Shown here in pieces: positions 25,291 through 34,366 of a stretch of DNA of 52,998 nucleotides. A program made the position numbers and the translations under genes. The stretch's first letter is position 1. Each line of letters opens with the position of its first letter. Source of the stretch: Candidatus Obscuribacter sp. (GTDB lineage Bacteria > Cyanobacteriota > Vampirovibrionia > Obscuribacterales > Obscuribacteraceae); NCBI GenBank assembly GCA_021772135.1, contig JADYXQ010000320.1:1-52998 (forward strand), read 5' to 3'. The notes beneath the pieces were generated by a model that was not told where the DNA came from, did no database searches, and saw nothing but the letters and a program-made list of their open reading frames with translations.

Positions 25291-26369
25291 TTCTGTCGCT
25301 GGGAAATGCCAAACAAGAACTGGTGGACAAGGTCTGTCAGAACCTCACCGAGCGCGGCCTGGAAAACAAAGTGGTGCGCTGCGCCAAAACTACCCTGGTT
25401 GTAGTGCTATCCGACGCCGACACCTTGCCTGGACATATCTTTAGTCAGATGGAAGGTGTGCAAAAAGTTGTGCGCATGAGCAGCAGTCCGCTTGTTAAAG
25501 AAGTACCGCACGGCTCAATCAGCATTTCGGGCGGCGCCGATGCCGTAGAACTGGGCGGCGGACTACCTCCGATTATGATCGCCGGACCCTGCGCTATTGA
25601 AGGGCGCGAGCAAATTATCGAATTGGCCAGAGCCGTCAAAAGTGCTGGAGCCGTTGCCCTCCGTGGTGGTGCTTACAAACCACGCACTTCGCCATATGAT
25701 TTTCAGGGTCTCGGTCTCGATGGCCTCAAGTATATGAAAGAAGCCGGTTTGCAGAACGGTCTGCCTGTTGTGAGCGAAGTTGTCTCAATCGAACAAATCG
25801 AACCATCAGCCCCTTATGTCGACGTTTTCCAGGTGGGCGCCCGCAACATGTTTAATTATGAGCTTTTAAAAGAGCTTGGGCGGCAGCGCAAACCGGTTTT
25901 GCTCAAACGTGGAATGTCCGCTACCATCGACGAACTTTTGCAAGCAGCGGAATATATTTTGTTGCAGGGTAATCTGCAGGTGATTTTATGCGAACGCGGT
26001 ATTCGCACATTTGAAAATCGCACACGCAATACTCTCGATCTCTCTGCCGTGGCCATATTAAAATCACTGACCAGTTTGCCGGTAGTGGTAGATCCATCGC
26101 ATGCGGTGGGCAAGCGTGATTTCATCGCCCCACTTTCAAGAGCTGCCATTGCCTGCGGTGCCGACGGTTTAATTGTTGAGAGCCATTGCAACCCGGATCA
26201 ATCGATTTCTGATGCTGCTCAAGCGATTACTCCTGAAACTCTGGCCGCAATCGTCACCGATGCCGCCACCATTTTCAATGCGCTTAATCCTGACTATGCC
26301 GCCACCATTAAAGCCAACGCTGCTGCCTCTATTTCCAGCGGTGCGTCATGCTTTGCCGTCGCAAAATAG
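25287..26369 (+). CDS. aroF: 3-deoxy-7-phosphoheptulonate (DAHP) synthase, type I-beta
   Basis: First step of the shikimate pathway, joining phosphoenolpyruvate and erythrose 4-phosphate. The 360-residue protein has an N-terminal ferredoxin-like regulatory domain (residues 1-70) and a KDSA-like barrel: MIAGPCAIEGREQI, LRGGAYKPRTSPYDFQGLG, VFQVGARNMFNYELL, PVLLKRGMSATIDELL, VVDPSHAVGKRD, GLIVESHCNPD. This layout is that of the Thermotoga enzyme, whose N-terminal domain gives inhibition by Tyr/Phe, so similar feedback is likely. Convergent with the next gene, 9 bases apart. aroB, aroC and aroA lie 20 kb downstream. Confidence 0.94.
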   Translation: MILSLGNAKQELVDKVCQNLTERGLENKVVRCAKTTLVVVLSDADTLPGHIFSQMEGVQKVVRMSSSPLVKEVPHGSISISGGADAVELGGGLPPIMIAGPCAIEGREQIIELARAVKSAGAVALRGGAYKPRTSPYDFQGLGLDGLKYMKEAGLQNGLPVVSEVVSIEQIEPSAPYVDVFQVGARNMFNYELLKELGRQRKPVLLKRGMSATIDELLQAAEYILLQGNLQVILCERGIRTFENRTRNTLDLSAVAILKSLTSLPVVVDPSHAVGKRDFIAPLSRAAIACGADGLIVESHCNPDQSISDAAQAITPETLAAIVTDAATIFNALNPDYAATIKANAAASISSGASCFAVAK

Positions 26370-26378
26370 TCAATTAGT

Positions 26379-29012
26379 TTAGCGCTGACCATTTCTTTCC
26401 GGACCAAATTTATTGAGAATTTGGACGAAATTATCGTTGACTGAAACTTCTTCAGGCACTGCGCCAAAGACATCAGCCACCATCTTTTTATAAACCGGTC
26501 TGCCGCCTGAGTTGTTGCCTTTGTTCAGTTGTACTTTAACGCCGTTTTCGTAAATGGGTTTGAGCACCACCATTCCGGCAATATCATCCACATTGTTGGT
26601 GAAGCGGTTGAAACCAGCTCCGTCAGCGCCTACTCCGTGTTCGGCCAGGCGTGAGACTTCAATGAAGTGCGGCGAACGGGTGCCAGGTTGATTGATGAAG
26701 CGTCCGTTTTTACCGAAGAGAACGATGGTGCCGTCTTCAGGGAGAGTGCCGCCGTTCTGGCGGTCGAGAATTTCTTTGAGAATCGGTTGGTTTTCAGCGA
26801 TATCATGCAATTGACGATTTCTGGTTTCGTCCAGCAATCTGGTTTTGGCTTCAAGGTGCTCTTGAATGTCGGCCAGACGTTTTTCGGGTGAACCATTATT
26901 GACGCCGCGTCCTGGTTCGCGCAAATCGCCCAGTTTTTCGCGGAAGCCTTTGTACGAGTTTGGCAGGCCGTTCATCATGCCTTCCAGTTCGGCGACCGAT
27001 TGTGTGGCTATATGTCCGCGTTTGCCAGAGTCTCCGGTTTGCGCCAGTTCTTTCGACACTGCTTTAGCGTATTGCGAAACTACTTTTAGCGCGCGGGTGT
27101 ACGATGGTCCGCGATCGCCGCCCAGATCTTGTTGTGCTCTTTGAATATTTTGTTCGGCTTTCAGTCTGGTTTCAGCTATAGACTCGCCGGGTCTGGCCCT
27201 ATAGACATTGCTGTCGATATCCAGCACGGTCTTGCGATTGACTTCGATTTCGCGCACCAGCTTGTTCGCGTCCACAATATTGTGGGCATTGCCGCGTGCG
27301 GTTTCTAAAGCTTGGCTGACTTTCACTGTCTCGACAATTACTTGAGCAGGTTTGCTTGCAATTTCACGAGCTAATTCAACCGGTGCCGCTTCTTTAACAA
27401 CGGCAACAGGCTCAGGTTTTGCAGTGACTTCGGCCAGGGCTTCAGCGATTGCTTTGTGACCGTCGGTTGCAGGTTTAACAGCTTCAGGAATTACTTCGGC
27501 AACAGGTACTTCTTTAGCGACAACCTCAGCTACTTTAACTTCAGCAACGGGCTTAGCCACTGGTTTGGCAGCCGCAACTTTTTCTACTTTTTCTACTTTT
27601 TCTACTTTAATTATTTTGGTTGGGTCAGCTTCCAGCTCACCCATACGTTTTTGGTGAGTGGTGACCAGCTCTTGAGCGCTGGCATTCAACGATTGGCGTT
27701 CACCGCGGACGGTGCCCAGTTCGGCTTCGGTGGCTTTGATTTGTTCGTCCAGCAAGGCTATCTTGCCTGGCTTCGCTTGTTCAGCAGCAGTCAGTGCCAG
27801 TTCGGCGTCGCTGACTCGCTGTTTGGCGCGAGTCATTGCTTCAGGTCCGCCCATTGCTTTGGCTTCTTCAAAAGCAGTTTTAGCGTTGCGGAAATCCTGA
27901 TTTTTTGAATCGAAGGCTTGTTTTCCAGCTGTTGGTCGGCCATCTGGTGTAGAGGCTTCTGTAATTTTGCCGCGCAATTCTTCTCTTTCGCGGAACAGTT
28001 TGTCGTGCTCGCGGCGCTTAGGTTCAATGGTGCGAGCCGATTCTTCTGTCGCTTTTAAATTTTCCTGGGCTCTGGTTAGTTGCCCTTTTTCAGCAGGCAC
28101 ACCAGAAAGAGTTTCTTTCTCTTGTAGCTGTTTGGCTATTTTGCTGGTGAGCTGAGTTTCTCTGCCGGCCAGGCTAAGATTTTGTTGGTGAACTTCAGTG
28201 AGCTTGCCTTTGAGGCCGACTATTACGCCGTCTTCATTCAGCGCCGATTTTTTCAGCTGTGCTTTCAGGTCGGCAAATGAGCCTGTCGCTTTAGGTTTGG
28301 TATTGACCAGCTCTTTTACTTGCTCGAAGACACCGGCAGTACTTGTAGTACCGTCTTTACCAGCGAAATTGCGCGACAAGCCGCTGACATTTTCTTTGCC
28401 CAAAAAGTCGGTGACTTTGCCCAGATGACTTTTTCCTGAAGCAAGGGCGTCTACATGCCAGTTGCCTTTAATGGTCGACATGCCGGTCTTCATACCGAGT
28501 CCGCCGGCAGTACCGGCCAGTGCCACGTCAAAGAGGATGGCACCGCCATTATTGGCTACGGCTTTGCGATTGGCTTCCATGTGAGAGCCCGAGTGATAGG
28601 CGTCGGTAACTGCGTCGAAAGTCGCTTGCGGTCTGCCGGCGTTAAATTCGCTGTAGACCCAGGCTGCACCCATGCCGAGGCCGGCTGCTACCGCTCCGGC
28701 TTTGCCAAATTTGCCCATTTTCGAAACTGCTGAAAGGCCGTAACCTACAGCAAAACTCTCGGCCACAGTGGTGGCCGTTTGCAATTTATTCTCTGCCGAG
28801 TGCGAAACCCCATTGGTCATTCCGTCCATTAGGCCGCCAGCCAGGACCGATGTTGCTCTGATGGTGCCCGATACGCCGCCATCAGTCTTTGAACTTGGAT
28901 TGAGCATTTCCAGTGCCAGTCGCGAACGAGCTTCGTTATTGACTGAACCATCACTTTGGATTTTATCAGCGTCGACCGAAATTTCTTTGGCGTGATTAAT
29001 GGTTTGAGGCAT
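26379..29012 (-). CDS. Large low-complexity coiled-coil protein, unknown
   Basis: 877 residues, no recognised family. Residues about 45-200 are Gly/Ala-rich with hydrophobic stretches (SVLAGGLMDGMTNGVSH, GKAGAVAAGLGMGAAWVYSE, AGTAGGLGMKTGM), possibly membrane-active. Residues about 250-470 are charged coiled coil (QLTSKIAKQLQEKETL, REREELRGKITE-like). Then come three tandem KVE units (9-base DNA repeats at about 27578-27610) and a KPVAKPVAEVKVAEV segment. The C-terminal 250 residues are more ordered and include ILKEILDRQNGGTLPEDGTI. There is no clear N-terminal signal. It is transcribed alone. Similar long proteins occur in Obscuribacter-like genomes, from memory. It could be a secreted or cell-surface protein. 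Confidence 0.6.
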   Translation of the reverse strand: MPQTINHAKEISVDADKIQSDGSVNNEARSRLALEMLNPSSKTDGGVSGTIRATSVLAGGLMDGMTNGVSHSAENKLQTATTVAESFAVGYGLSAVSKMGKFGKAGAVAAGLGMGAAWVYSEFNAGRPQATFDAVTDAYHSGSHMEANRKAVANNGGAILFDVALAGTAGGLGMKTGMSTIKGNWHVDALASGKSHLGKVTDFLGKENVSGLSRNFAGKDGTTSTAGVFEQVKELVNTKPKATGSFADLKAQLKKSALNEDGVIVGLKGKLTEVHQQNLSLAGRETQLTSKIAKQLQEKETLSGVPAEKGQLTRAQENLKATEESARTIEPKRREHDKLFREREELRGKITEASTPDGRPTAGKQAFDSKNQDFRNAKTAFEEAKAMGGPEAMTRAKQRVSDAELALTAAEQAKPGKIALLDEQIKATEAELGTVRGERQSLNASAQELVTTHQKRMGELEADPTKIIKVEKVEKVEKVAAAKPVAKPVAEVKVAEVVAKEVPVAEVIPEAVKPATDGHKAIAEALAEVTAKPEPVAVVKEAAPVELAREIASKPAQVIVETVKVSQALETARGNAHNIVDANKLVREIEVNRKTVLDIDSNVYRARPGESIAETRLKAEQNIQRAQQDLGGDRGPSYTRALKVVSQYAKAVSKELAQTGDSGKRGHIATQSVAELEGMMNGLPNSYKGFREKLGDLREPGRGVNNGSPEKRLADIQEHLEAKTRLLDETRNRQLHDIAENQPILKEILDRQNGGTLPEDGTIVLFGKNGRFINQPGTRSPHFIEVSRLAEHGVGADGAGFNRFTNNVDDIAGMVVLKPIYENGVKVQLNKGNNSGGRPVYKKMVADVFGAVPEEVSVNDNFVQILNKFGPERNGQR

Positions 29013-29320
29013 TGGCTAGGTTCTCCAAGAAAATTGTGGCTTGTCAGCTTTCTGACTTTGCCTTCCACGGGTTTCGGGGTTTGTGATAGGCATCTTAAGT
29101 GCCTGTCAAGGGCAAGTCGATTGGGGAAAATCCCCATCACTCCGTAGTCCTCCCATGCCTGAAAATGAAATTGGCACCCGTGGCATTCTCGCCTGAACGG
29201 GCGGCTAAAATTCATTTTGGTACCCTTTTTGATATAGAAGCGGCACATTGCTAAACAGCGGCCGAAATTGCTAGTCTGTGGCAAATTAATGCTGTTCTTA
29301 TATAGAGGGAATTATTCGCT
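29013..29320. other. Divergent intergenic region
   Basis: 308 bases between the 877-residue protein gene (minus) and the permease (plus). Must contain both promoters. TTATAT near 29296 could be a -10 for the permease, and GAGGGA at 29305-29310 is its ribosome site. Nothing else is recognisable. Confidence 0.4.
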
Positions 29321-30718
29321 TTGCTCACTGGAATACTATGCCTGGCAGTTTTTCTGGTCATGGCTATGTTTATGTATGCCAGGCGAATTTCTGCACTTCT
29401 GGCCCTGCCTATTATGGCTTTCGCTATCGCCCTGATTGGAGGCGTCGAGCCCAAACATATCGTTAAAGATGTGTTGAGCGCGGGCTCCCTTAAACTGCAC
29501 GCCGCCTACACCACTACTATGTTCGGCGCCATGTTGGCCGAGCTGATGAACAAGCACGGCATGGCCCGGGCTCTGGTGCGCTGGGTAGCTGAGTTTGCTG
29601 GCGACAATCCTTATTTGCTGGGCATTTTGCTCACTGCGGTGACCGCCCTTTTGTTTTCTACACTGGGGGGCCTCGGCGCTGTAATTATGGTAGGTACCAT
29701 CATTTTGCCGGTGATGCTTTCCCTTGGTATCCCGGCCCTGGCAGCCGCTGGGCTTTTCCTTTTTGGCATTTCTCTGGGGGGAATGTTCAATCTCACTAAC
29801 TGGCAGCTTTATACCGATGTCTTAAAGGTAGAGCAACCGGCCATCGTTTCTTTTGTGGCACCATTTTCGCTGATTATCTGTTTTGTGGTTCTGCTTTTTC
29901 TGGCGATGGAATTAAAGGATCGGCGCAACTTGAAATTTCTTGGACTGGGAGCGCTTTTGCTAGCCGGTCTTTATCCGCTGGTGGCAAACTTTACTCCTGC
30001 TGGAGTGGCCGCTAAAGAACCTCCAGCGGTGTCGTATATGGTGGCAGGTGTGAGCTTGCTTGCTCTCAGCTTGTTTGCCGCCTGGCGCCACTGGCGTAAG
30101 AGCGCAGACCTGCCAGGCATTGCTTTGCTGACGCCTATCATTCCTTTGTTTTTTGTCTTAGTTTTTCGTTGGGAAATTATCCCGGCCTTTATCATCGGCC
30201 TGGTTTACGGAGTGCTCACCACCTGGTGCAATCAGTCGATTAATTTGCTCACCCGCTCAATCATCGACGGTGTCAGCAACGTCATTCCAGCAGTATTACT
30301 CATGATGGGCATCGGTATGTTGATAACGGCAGTGATGGATCCCAAAGTTTCCGACGCCATCGCTCCGATTATCAAAGCTGTGGTGCCAGTGATGCCGCTT
30401 GCTTACATACTGGTTTTCGCCCTGGCATCACCACTGGCTTTGTACCGCGGCCCACTCAGTCTCTGGGGCATGGGTAGCGGTTTAGTTGCCCTCACTGTCA
30501 AAGTGACCACACTGACACCTCAAGCTGTTATGGGCATGCTCATGTCTGTCGGTCAGGTACAAGGTGTGTGCGACCCTACCAACACTCAAAATATCTGGAT
30601 TGCCACATACCTTGGTGTGGACACTCAAGCGATATTGCGCAAGACCATGCCTTACGCACTTGTGGCCGTGGTCATGGGTTTGACCCTTTCGGTGGTCAAA
30701 GGTTTTGTGCCATGGTAA
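29321..30718 (+). CDS. Ion-transporter-superfamily permease
   Basis: 465 residues with about 11-12 membrane segments, from TTG 29321 (GAGGGA 11 bases upstream). The hydrophobic pattern and motifs such as STLGGLGAVIMVGTIILPVM, GISLGGMFNLTNWQLYTDVL and SVGQVQGVCDPTNTQNIW resemble organic-anion permeases (DcuC/GntP/citrate-type superfamily) by eye. Its stop overlaps the start of the hydantoinase/oxoprolinase gene by 7 bases, so the two are translated together. I infer that it imports or exports the substrate of that enzyme. The substrate is not known. Confidence 0.6.
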   Translation: MLTGILCLAVFLVMAMFMYARRISALLALPIMAFAIALIGGVEPKHIVKDVLSAGSLKLHAAYTTTMFGAMLAELMNKHGMARALVRWVAEFAGDNPYLLGILLTAVTALLFSTLGGLGAVIMVGTIILPVMLSLGIPALAAAGLFLFGISLGGMFNLTNWQLYTDVLKVEQPAIVSFVAPFSLIICFVVLLFLAMELKDRRNLKFLGLGALLLAGLYPLVANFTPAGVAAKEPPAVSYMVAGVSLLALSLFAAWRHWRKSADLPGIALLTPIIPLFFVLVFRWEIIPAFIIGLVYGVLTTWCNQSINLLTRSIIDGVSNVIPAVLLMMGIGMLITAVMDPKVSDAIAPIIKAVVPVMPLAYILVFALASPLALYRGPLSLWGMGSGLVALTVKVTTLTPQAVMGMLMSVGQVQGVCDPTNTQNIWIATYLGVDTQAILRKTMPYALVAVVMGLTLSVVKGFVPW

Positions 30719-32922
30719 ACACAAATAATCGCGTCCATGTTGAGCGCGAAAATCTCAGCAGCGATACGCTTTATCGCATTGGTATCGATGTTGGTGGCAC
30801 CTTCACTCACGCTGTGGCCATTGACTCCGCCTCCGCCAGTCTGGTTGCTAAAGCCATGGTGCCCACCAGTCACCGCGCTGCCGCCGGTGTGGCCGCAGGC
30901 ATTGTCGAAGCTTTGCATTTGCTTCTGCAGTCGGCCAAAATTGCTCCGTCTGCAGTCAGTTTTATTGCCCACAGCACCACCCAGGCTACCAACGCACTAC
31001 TCGAAGGCGATCTGGCCCATGTGGGCATTATCGGCATGGGCACGGGTACAAATGCCATTCTCGCCAGGGCTTCGACTAATTTAGGGCGAGTGTCGGTAGC
31101 GGCAGGTTGTTATCTGGAGACAAGCCATCGCTTTATCGACACAGCGGTGATCACACCAGATCTGGTGCGCAAGACTATTCTGGAATTAAAAGAGTTAGGG
31201 TGCACGGCCATTGCCGCCAGCGAAGCGTTCGCTCCCGATCAGCCGCAAAGCGAACAACTGGTGCTGAAAATTGCCGCTGAACTGGGCATACTGGCCACCG
31301 CCGGTGCTGAAGTGAGCCAGCTTTATGGCCTTAAGGTGCGCACACGCACAGCGGCTATCAATGCCGGAATATTGCCCAAGATGATTGAAAGCGCTGACCT
31401 TACCGAAAAGAGTGTGCGCGAAGCCGGCATCAGCGCTCCGATTATGATCATGCGCTCTGATGGTGGAGTGATGGATATTGCCGCCATGCGCAAACGTCCT
31501 ATCCTTTCTATCTTGTCGGGTCCAGCTGCCGGTGTGGCCGCGGCCATGATGTTCTTGCGCATCTCAGATGGCGTATTTTTAGAAGTAGGCGGCACCAGCA
31601 CAGACATATCGGCAATCGCCAATGGCCGCGCTCTAATTAGATCAGCTGAAATTGGCGGCCACCGCATTTATATGCGCACACTCGATGTGCGCACCGTGGG
31701 CGTCGCCGGCGGCTCCCTCAGTCGCATCGGCCGCGAAATTACTCATGTTGGCCCGCGCAGCGCTCACATAGCCAATCTCGCTTACGCCTCATTCAGCCCG
31801 CCTGCGGCCGCCGGTGAGACATTTACCGTAGAGACTTTAAGTCCACTGAAAAAAGATCCGGCCGATTATCTGGCTTTGAGCCGCACAGGTTCTAGTGATG
31901 GTAAGTTCAGCGTCACGCCCACATGCGCCGCCAATTTACTTGGTCTGGTACCAGAAGGTGATTGTGCCCGGGGCAATTTAGAGACTATCAAACAAAGCTT
32001 CACCGCTCTGGCTGCGCATTTAAGGAACGGCTCCGAAGAGCAGTTGGCTGAGCGCATTCAAAAATTGGCCTCGGCTCAGTGTATTCCTGTAGTGAAAAAA
32101 CTGATTGCCGAGCACAAACTCGACCCTGAGCTGGTCACCCTGGTTGGTGGCGGCGGCGGTGCGGCGGCAATTGTTCCATACGTCGCCAGAGAGATGTCGT
32201 TGCGCTTTCAACTGGCCCAACACGCTGATGTTATTTCGGCTATCGGCGTTGCCATGGCCCTGATTCGCGAAACAGTAGAGCGCCAGGTGGCCAATGTGGC
32301 ATCGGCCAACGAAGCCATTCTCGCCATGCGTCAAGAAGTATTTGATGCCGTGCAAAAAATGGGCGCGGATCCTGCCACCATTGAAGTGCATGTAGAAATC
32401 GATAGTAAAACTTCTATTGTCAGAGCCACCGCCAGCGGTGCGACAAAACTGGCTGTCGGGGACGCCCGGGTTGCACTGACAGGAGAGGAAAGAATTGCTC
32501 TGGTGGCCGATTCTTTGCGGGTAACAAAGAGCGATGTGGAAAGCCTTTGCCACAATGAATATTTTGCCGTCTTCGCCGCCCGGCGCAAAGGGCATAGCGG
32601 ATTATTAAGTCTCTTTTCCGCCACCAGACAGGCGCTGCGTGTGCTCGATAAAGAGGGCTCTATTCGCCTGCAAGCGTCCAGCGGAGACGCCTGGGCCGCA
32701 ACCAGAGACGAGGCTGAAGCCGCAGTATTGAGTTTAATTGAGGCTCACGCCACCTGGGGTGACGCCGGCAAGACTATTCCCACCATGATTTTATTTGTGG
32801 GCGCCAAAATTATTGATCTCTCCGGTTTGCTAGATCAAGAACAGGTAATTGCGCTGGCCCGCGCCGAACTGGCCAATGTGCCTGCCGGTTCTACTGTCGT
32901 AATTGTTGCCAAGCTTGCATAA
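30712..32922 (+). CDS. hyuA: Hydantoinase/oxoprolinase-family protein, HyuA-like
   Basis: 736 residues from ATG 30712, which overlaps the permease stop (ATGGTAA); the open frame before it (to 30568) lies inside the permease gene. The ATPase-like start is IGIDVGGTFTHAVA at residues 23-36. It continues with HSTTQATNALLEGDLAHVGI, MRSDGGVMDI, ILSGPAAGVAAAM and VGGTSTDISAI, all typical of the HyuA half of N-methylhydantoinase/5-oxoprolinase. ATP-driven opening of a cyclic amide is the family reaction. No HyuB partner is present nearby, and the C-terminal 190 residues are not the usual ones. The next gene starts directly after its TAA. Confidence 0.8.
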   Translation: MVNTNNRVHVERENLSSDTLYRIGIDVGGTFTHAVAIDSASASLVAKAMVPTSHRAAAGVAAGIVEALHLLLQSAKIAPSAVSFIAHSTTQATNALLEGDLAHVGIIGMGTGTNAILARASTNLGRVSVAAGCYLETSHRFIDTAVITPDLVRKTILELKELGCTAIAASEAFAPDQPQSEQLVLKIAAELGILATAGAEVSQLYGLKVRTRTAAINAGILPKMIESADLTEKSVREAGISAPIMIMRSDGGVMDIAAMRKRPILSILSGPAAGVAAAMMFLRISDGVFLEVGGTSTDISAIANGRALIRSAEIGGHRIYMRTLDVRTVGVAGGSLSRIGREITHVGPRSAHIANLAYASFSPPAAAGETFTVETLSPLKKDPADYLALSRTGSSDGKFSVTPTCAANLLGLVPEGDCARGNLETIKQSFTALAAHLRNGSEEQLAERIQKLASAQCIPVVKKLIAEHKLDPELVTLVGGGGGAAAIVPYVAREMSLRFQLAQHADVISAIGVAMALIRETVERQVANVASANEAILAMRQEVFDAVQKMGADPATIEVHVEIDSKTSIVRATASGATKLAVGDARVALTGEERIALVADSLRVTKSDVESLCHNEYFAVFAARRKGHSGLLSLFSATRQALRVLDKEGSIRLQASSGDAWAATRDEAEAAVLSLIEAHATWGDAGKTIPTMILFVGAKIIDLSGLLDQEQVIALARAELANVPAGSTVVIVAKLA

Positions 32923-33300
32923 ATGGATAATCGCTTCAATTTAGAAGACGAGCTTTTTAGCCGGGGCCTGGCAGAATTCAATCGCCGGGATTTTTATGAA
33001 TGTCATGAGACTTTAGAAGAATACTGGAATACTTTGCCGGCAGATTTGCCTGAGCGCCAGATAGTTCAGGGCATCATTCAAATTGCCGTGGGTTTTTATC
33101 ATCTGGGTCGCGACAATGTCAAGGGAACGCTCAAGCTTTTTACCCGCGGCAATGGTCGCCTTCTGGCCTTTGGCACTGACGATTGCGGCCTCGATTTAGC
33201 CCCGTGCACTGCGGCCGTGGCGGCCAATATCGCTCTGCTTGAAGACGGTTGCCCCTTCGACGACAGCCGCCTGACAGTGCCGCTAATCGGCCATATTTAG
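32923..33300 (+). CDS. DUF309-family protein
   Basis: 125 residues, starting at ATG 32923 directly after the stop of the hydantoinase gene. The helical DUF309 signature is FNRRDFYECHETLEEYWNTL followed by RQIVQGIIQIAVGFYHL, with conserved His/Glu residues. The family (for example TTHA0068 of Thermus) has structures but no firm function. The zero-base spacing indicates it is the third gene of the permease-HyuA operon. Confidence 0.8.
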   Translation: MDNRFNLEDELFSRGLAEFNRRDFYECHETLEEYWNTLPADLPERQIVQGIIQIAVGFYHLGRDNVKGTLKLFTRGNGRLLAFGTDDCGLDLAPCTAAVAANIALLEDGCPFDDSRLTVPLIGHI

Positions 33301-33438
33301 CTTGTGTAATGGCAAATTCAAAACTTACCGCCGATACGTTGTTGAATTGAAGTCAACCAGCTATTATCAGAGTTTGGGCTTGCTATAAATCAGGCCTCGG
33401 TAACTGGCACCATTTCAAAGACTGATTACTAACTGAAC

Positions 33439-34347
33439 GTGAAAAGCAACACTATCCTCGTAGTCGATGACGAACAAGCGGTCACCACTTTATTGAGTGA
33501 GGTGCTGAAGAAAGCCGGCTATGCAGCCAGTGTGGCCAACGACGGCTTCAAAGCAATCGCCGCCTGTAAAGTGCGTACTCCCGATGCCATCATTCTCGAT
33601 TTGCATATGCCCCTGATGGGCGGAATGGAAGTCTACAACCGCCTCAAGGCCGACGATAAAACTTCAGTCATTCCCATAATTTTTCTGGCAGCCCGCGACA
33701 AGCCGCTGCCTACATTCACTGGCGATGCCAGCAACGAAGACATCATTTTCAAACCAGCCGAGGCTAATGAACTGCTTTCGCGGGTCAAAGCAGTTTTAAA
33801 AGAAAAGGCTTTGCGCGACGAATTGCGCCGCAAGGAAACTCAGCTCAAAGAATTATCGCTGACCGATACTTTGACTGAACTGAAAAGCGCCCGCTACCTT
33901 GATGAGTTTATGCAAATAGGCATTCGTCAGGCCAAGCGTTACAGTGTGCCATTCTCACTGGTGATTATGGAAATTGATCACCATCAGCAATTGCTCAAGA
34001 CCGGCCAGGCTAACTTTGACACCGTAGTCAGTCAGGTGGCCCAGCTTGTTGCCAAGCAGATGCGCGAATCAGATATTGTGGTGCGCACCAACACCGCCGA
34101 ATTTACCGTCGTGCTCACGTGCACCACCAAAGAAGGTGCCATTGAAGTTGCTGAGCGCTTGCGCACCTCGGTTGCCACCTCACTTTTTGCTGTGGGCGCC
34201 GAGTCACAGGCGGTGACAGTTTCAGTGGGAATTTGTCAATTTGCCAAACATATGGACGATGAAGGCAAGCTTTTGATGAGCCATGGCCGCGCCGCTGTAG
34301 ATCACGCTCATAGCAGCGGCGGCAACATGACTCTCATGGCCGAATAG
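33439..34347 (+). CDS. Response regulator with degenerate GGDEF domain
   Basis: 302 residues from GTG 33439. Residues 1-120 form a complete receiver domain (ILVVDDEQAVTTLLSEVLKK; phosphorylation site Asp54 in IILDLHMP). Residues about 135-302 are a GGDEF-type domain (LSLTDTLTELKSARYLDEFM), but the catalytic loop reads NTAEF at 218-222 instead of GGDEF. The I-site RESD at 209-212 is intact at the right distance. It should therefore bind c-di-GMP without making it and act as a phosphorylation-controlled receptor. No partner kinase is near. The next gene, ruvA, starts 19 bases later but is unrelated in function. Confidence 0.85.
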   Translation: MKSNTILVVDDEQAVTTLLSEVLKKAGYAASVANDGFKAIAACKVRTPDAIILDLHMPLMGGMEVYNRLKADDKTSVIPIIFLAARDKPLPTFTGDASNEDIIFKPAEANELLSRVKAVLKEKALRDELRRKETQLKELSLTDTLTELKSARYLDEFMQIGIRQAKRYSVPFSLVIMEIDHHQQLLKTGQANFDTVVSQVAQLVAKQMRESDIVVRTNTAEFTVVLTCTTKEGAIEVAERLRTSVATSLFAVGAESQAVTVSVGICQFAKHMDDEGKLLMSHGRAAVDHAHSSGGNMTLMAE

Positions 34348-34366
34348 CAACTGAGACGGTGCGCTG

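Noticed and set aside
27456..27908. Plus-strand 150-codon frame rich in Phe and Tyr inside the 877-residue gene
   Set aside because: It is the reverse reading of the Lys/Val/Glu-rich repeat part (AAA/GAA codons become TTT/TTC) and has no ribosome site.
32020..32595. Long minus-strand frame inside hyuA (191 codons)
   Set aside because: A shadow frame of hyuA; composition Gly/His/Asn-rich and no start signal.
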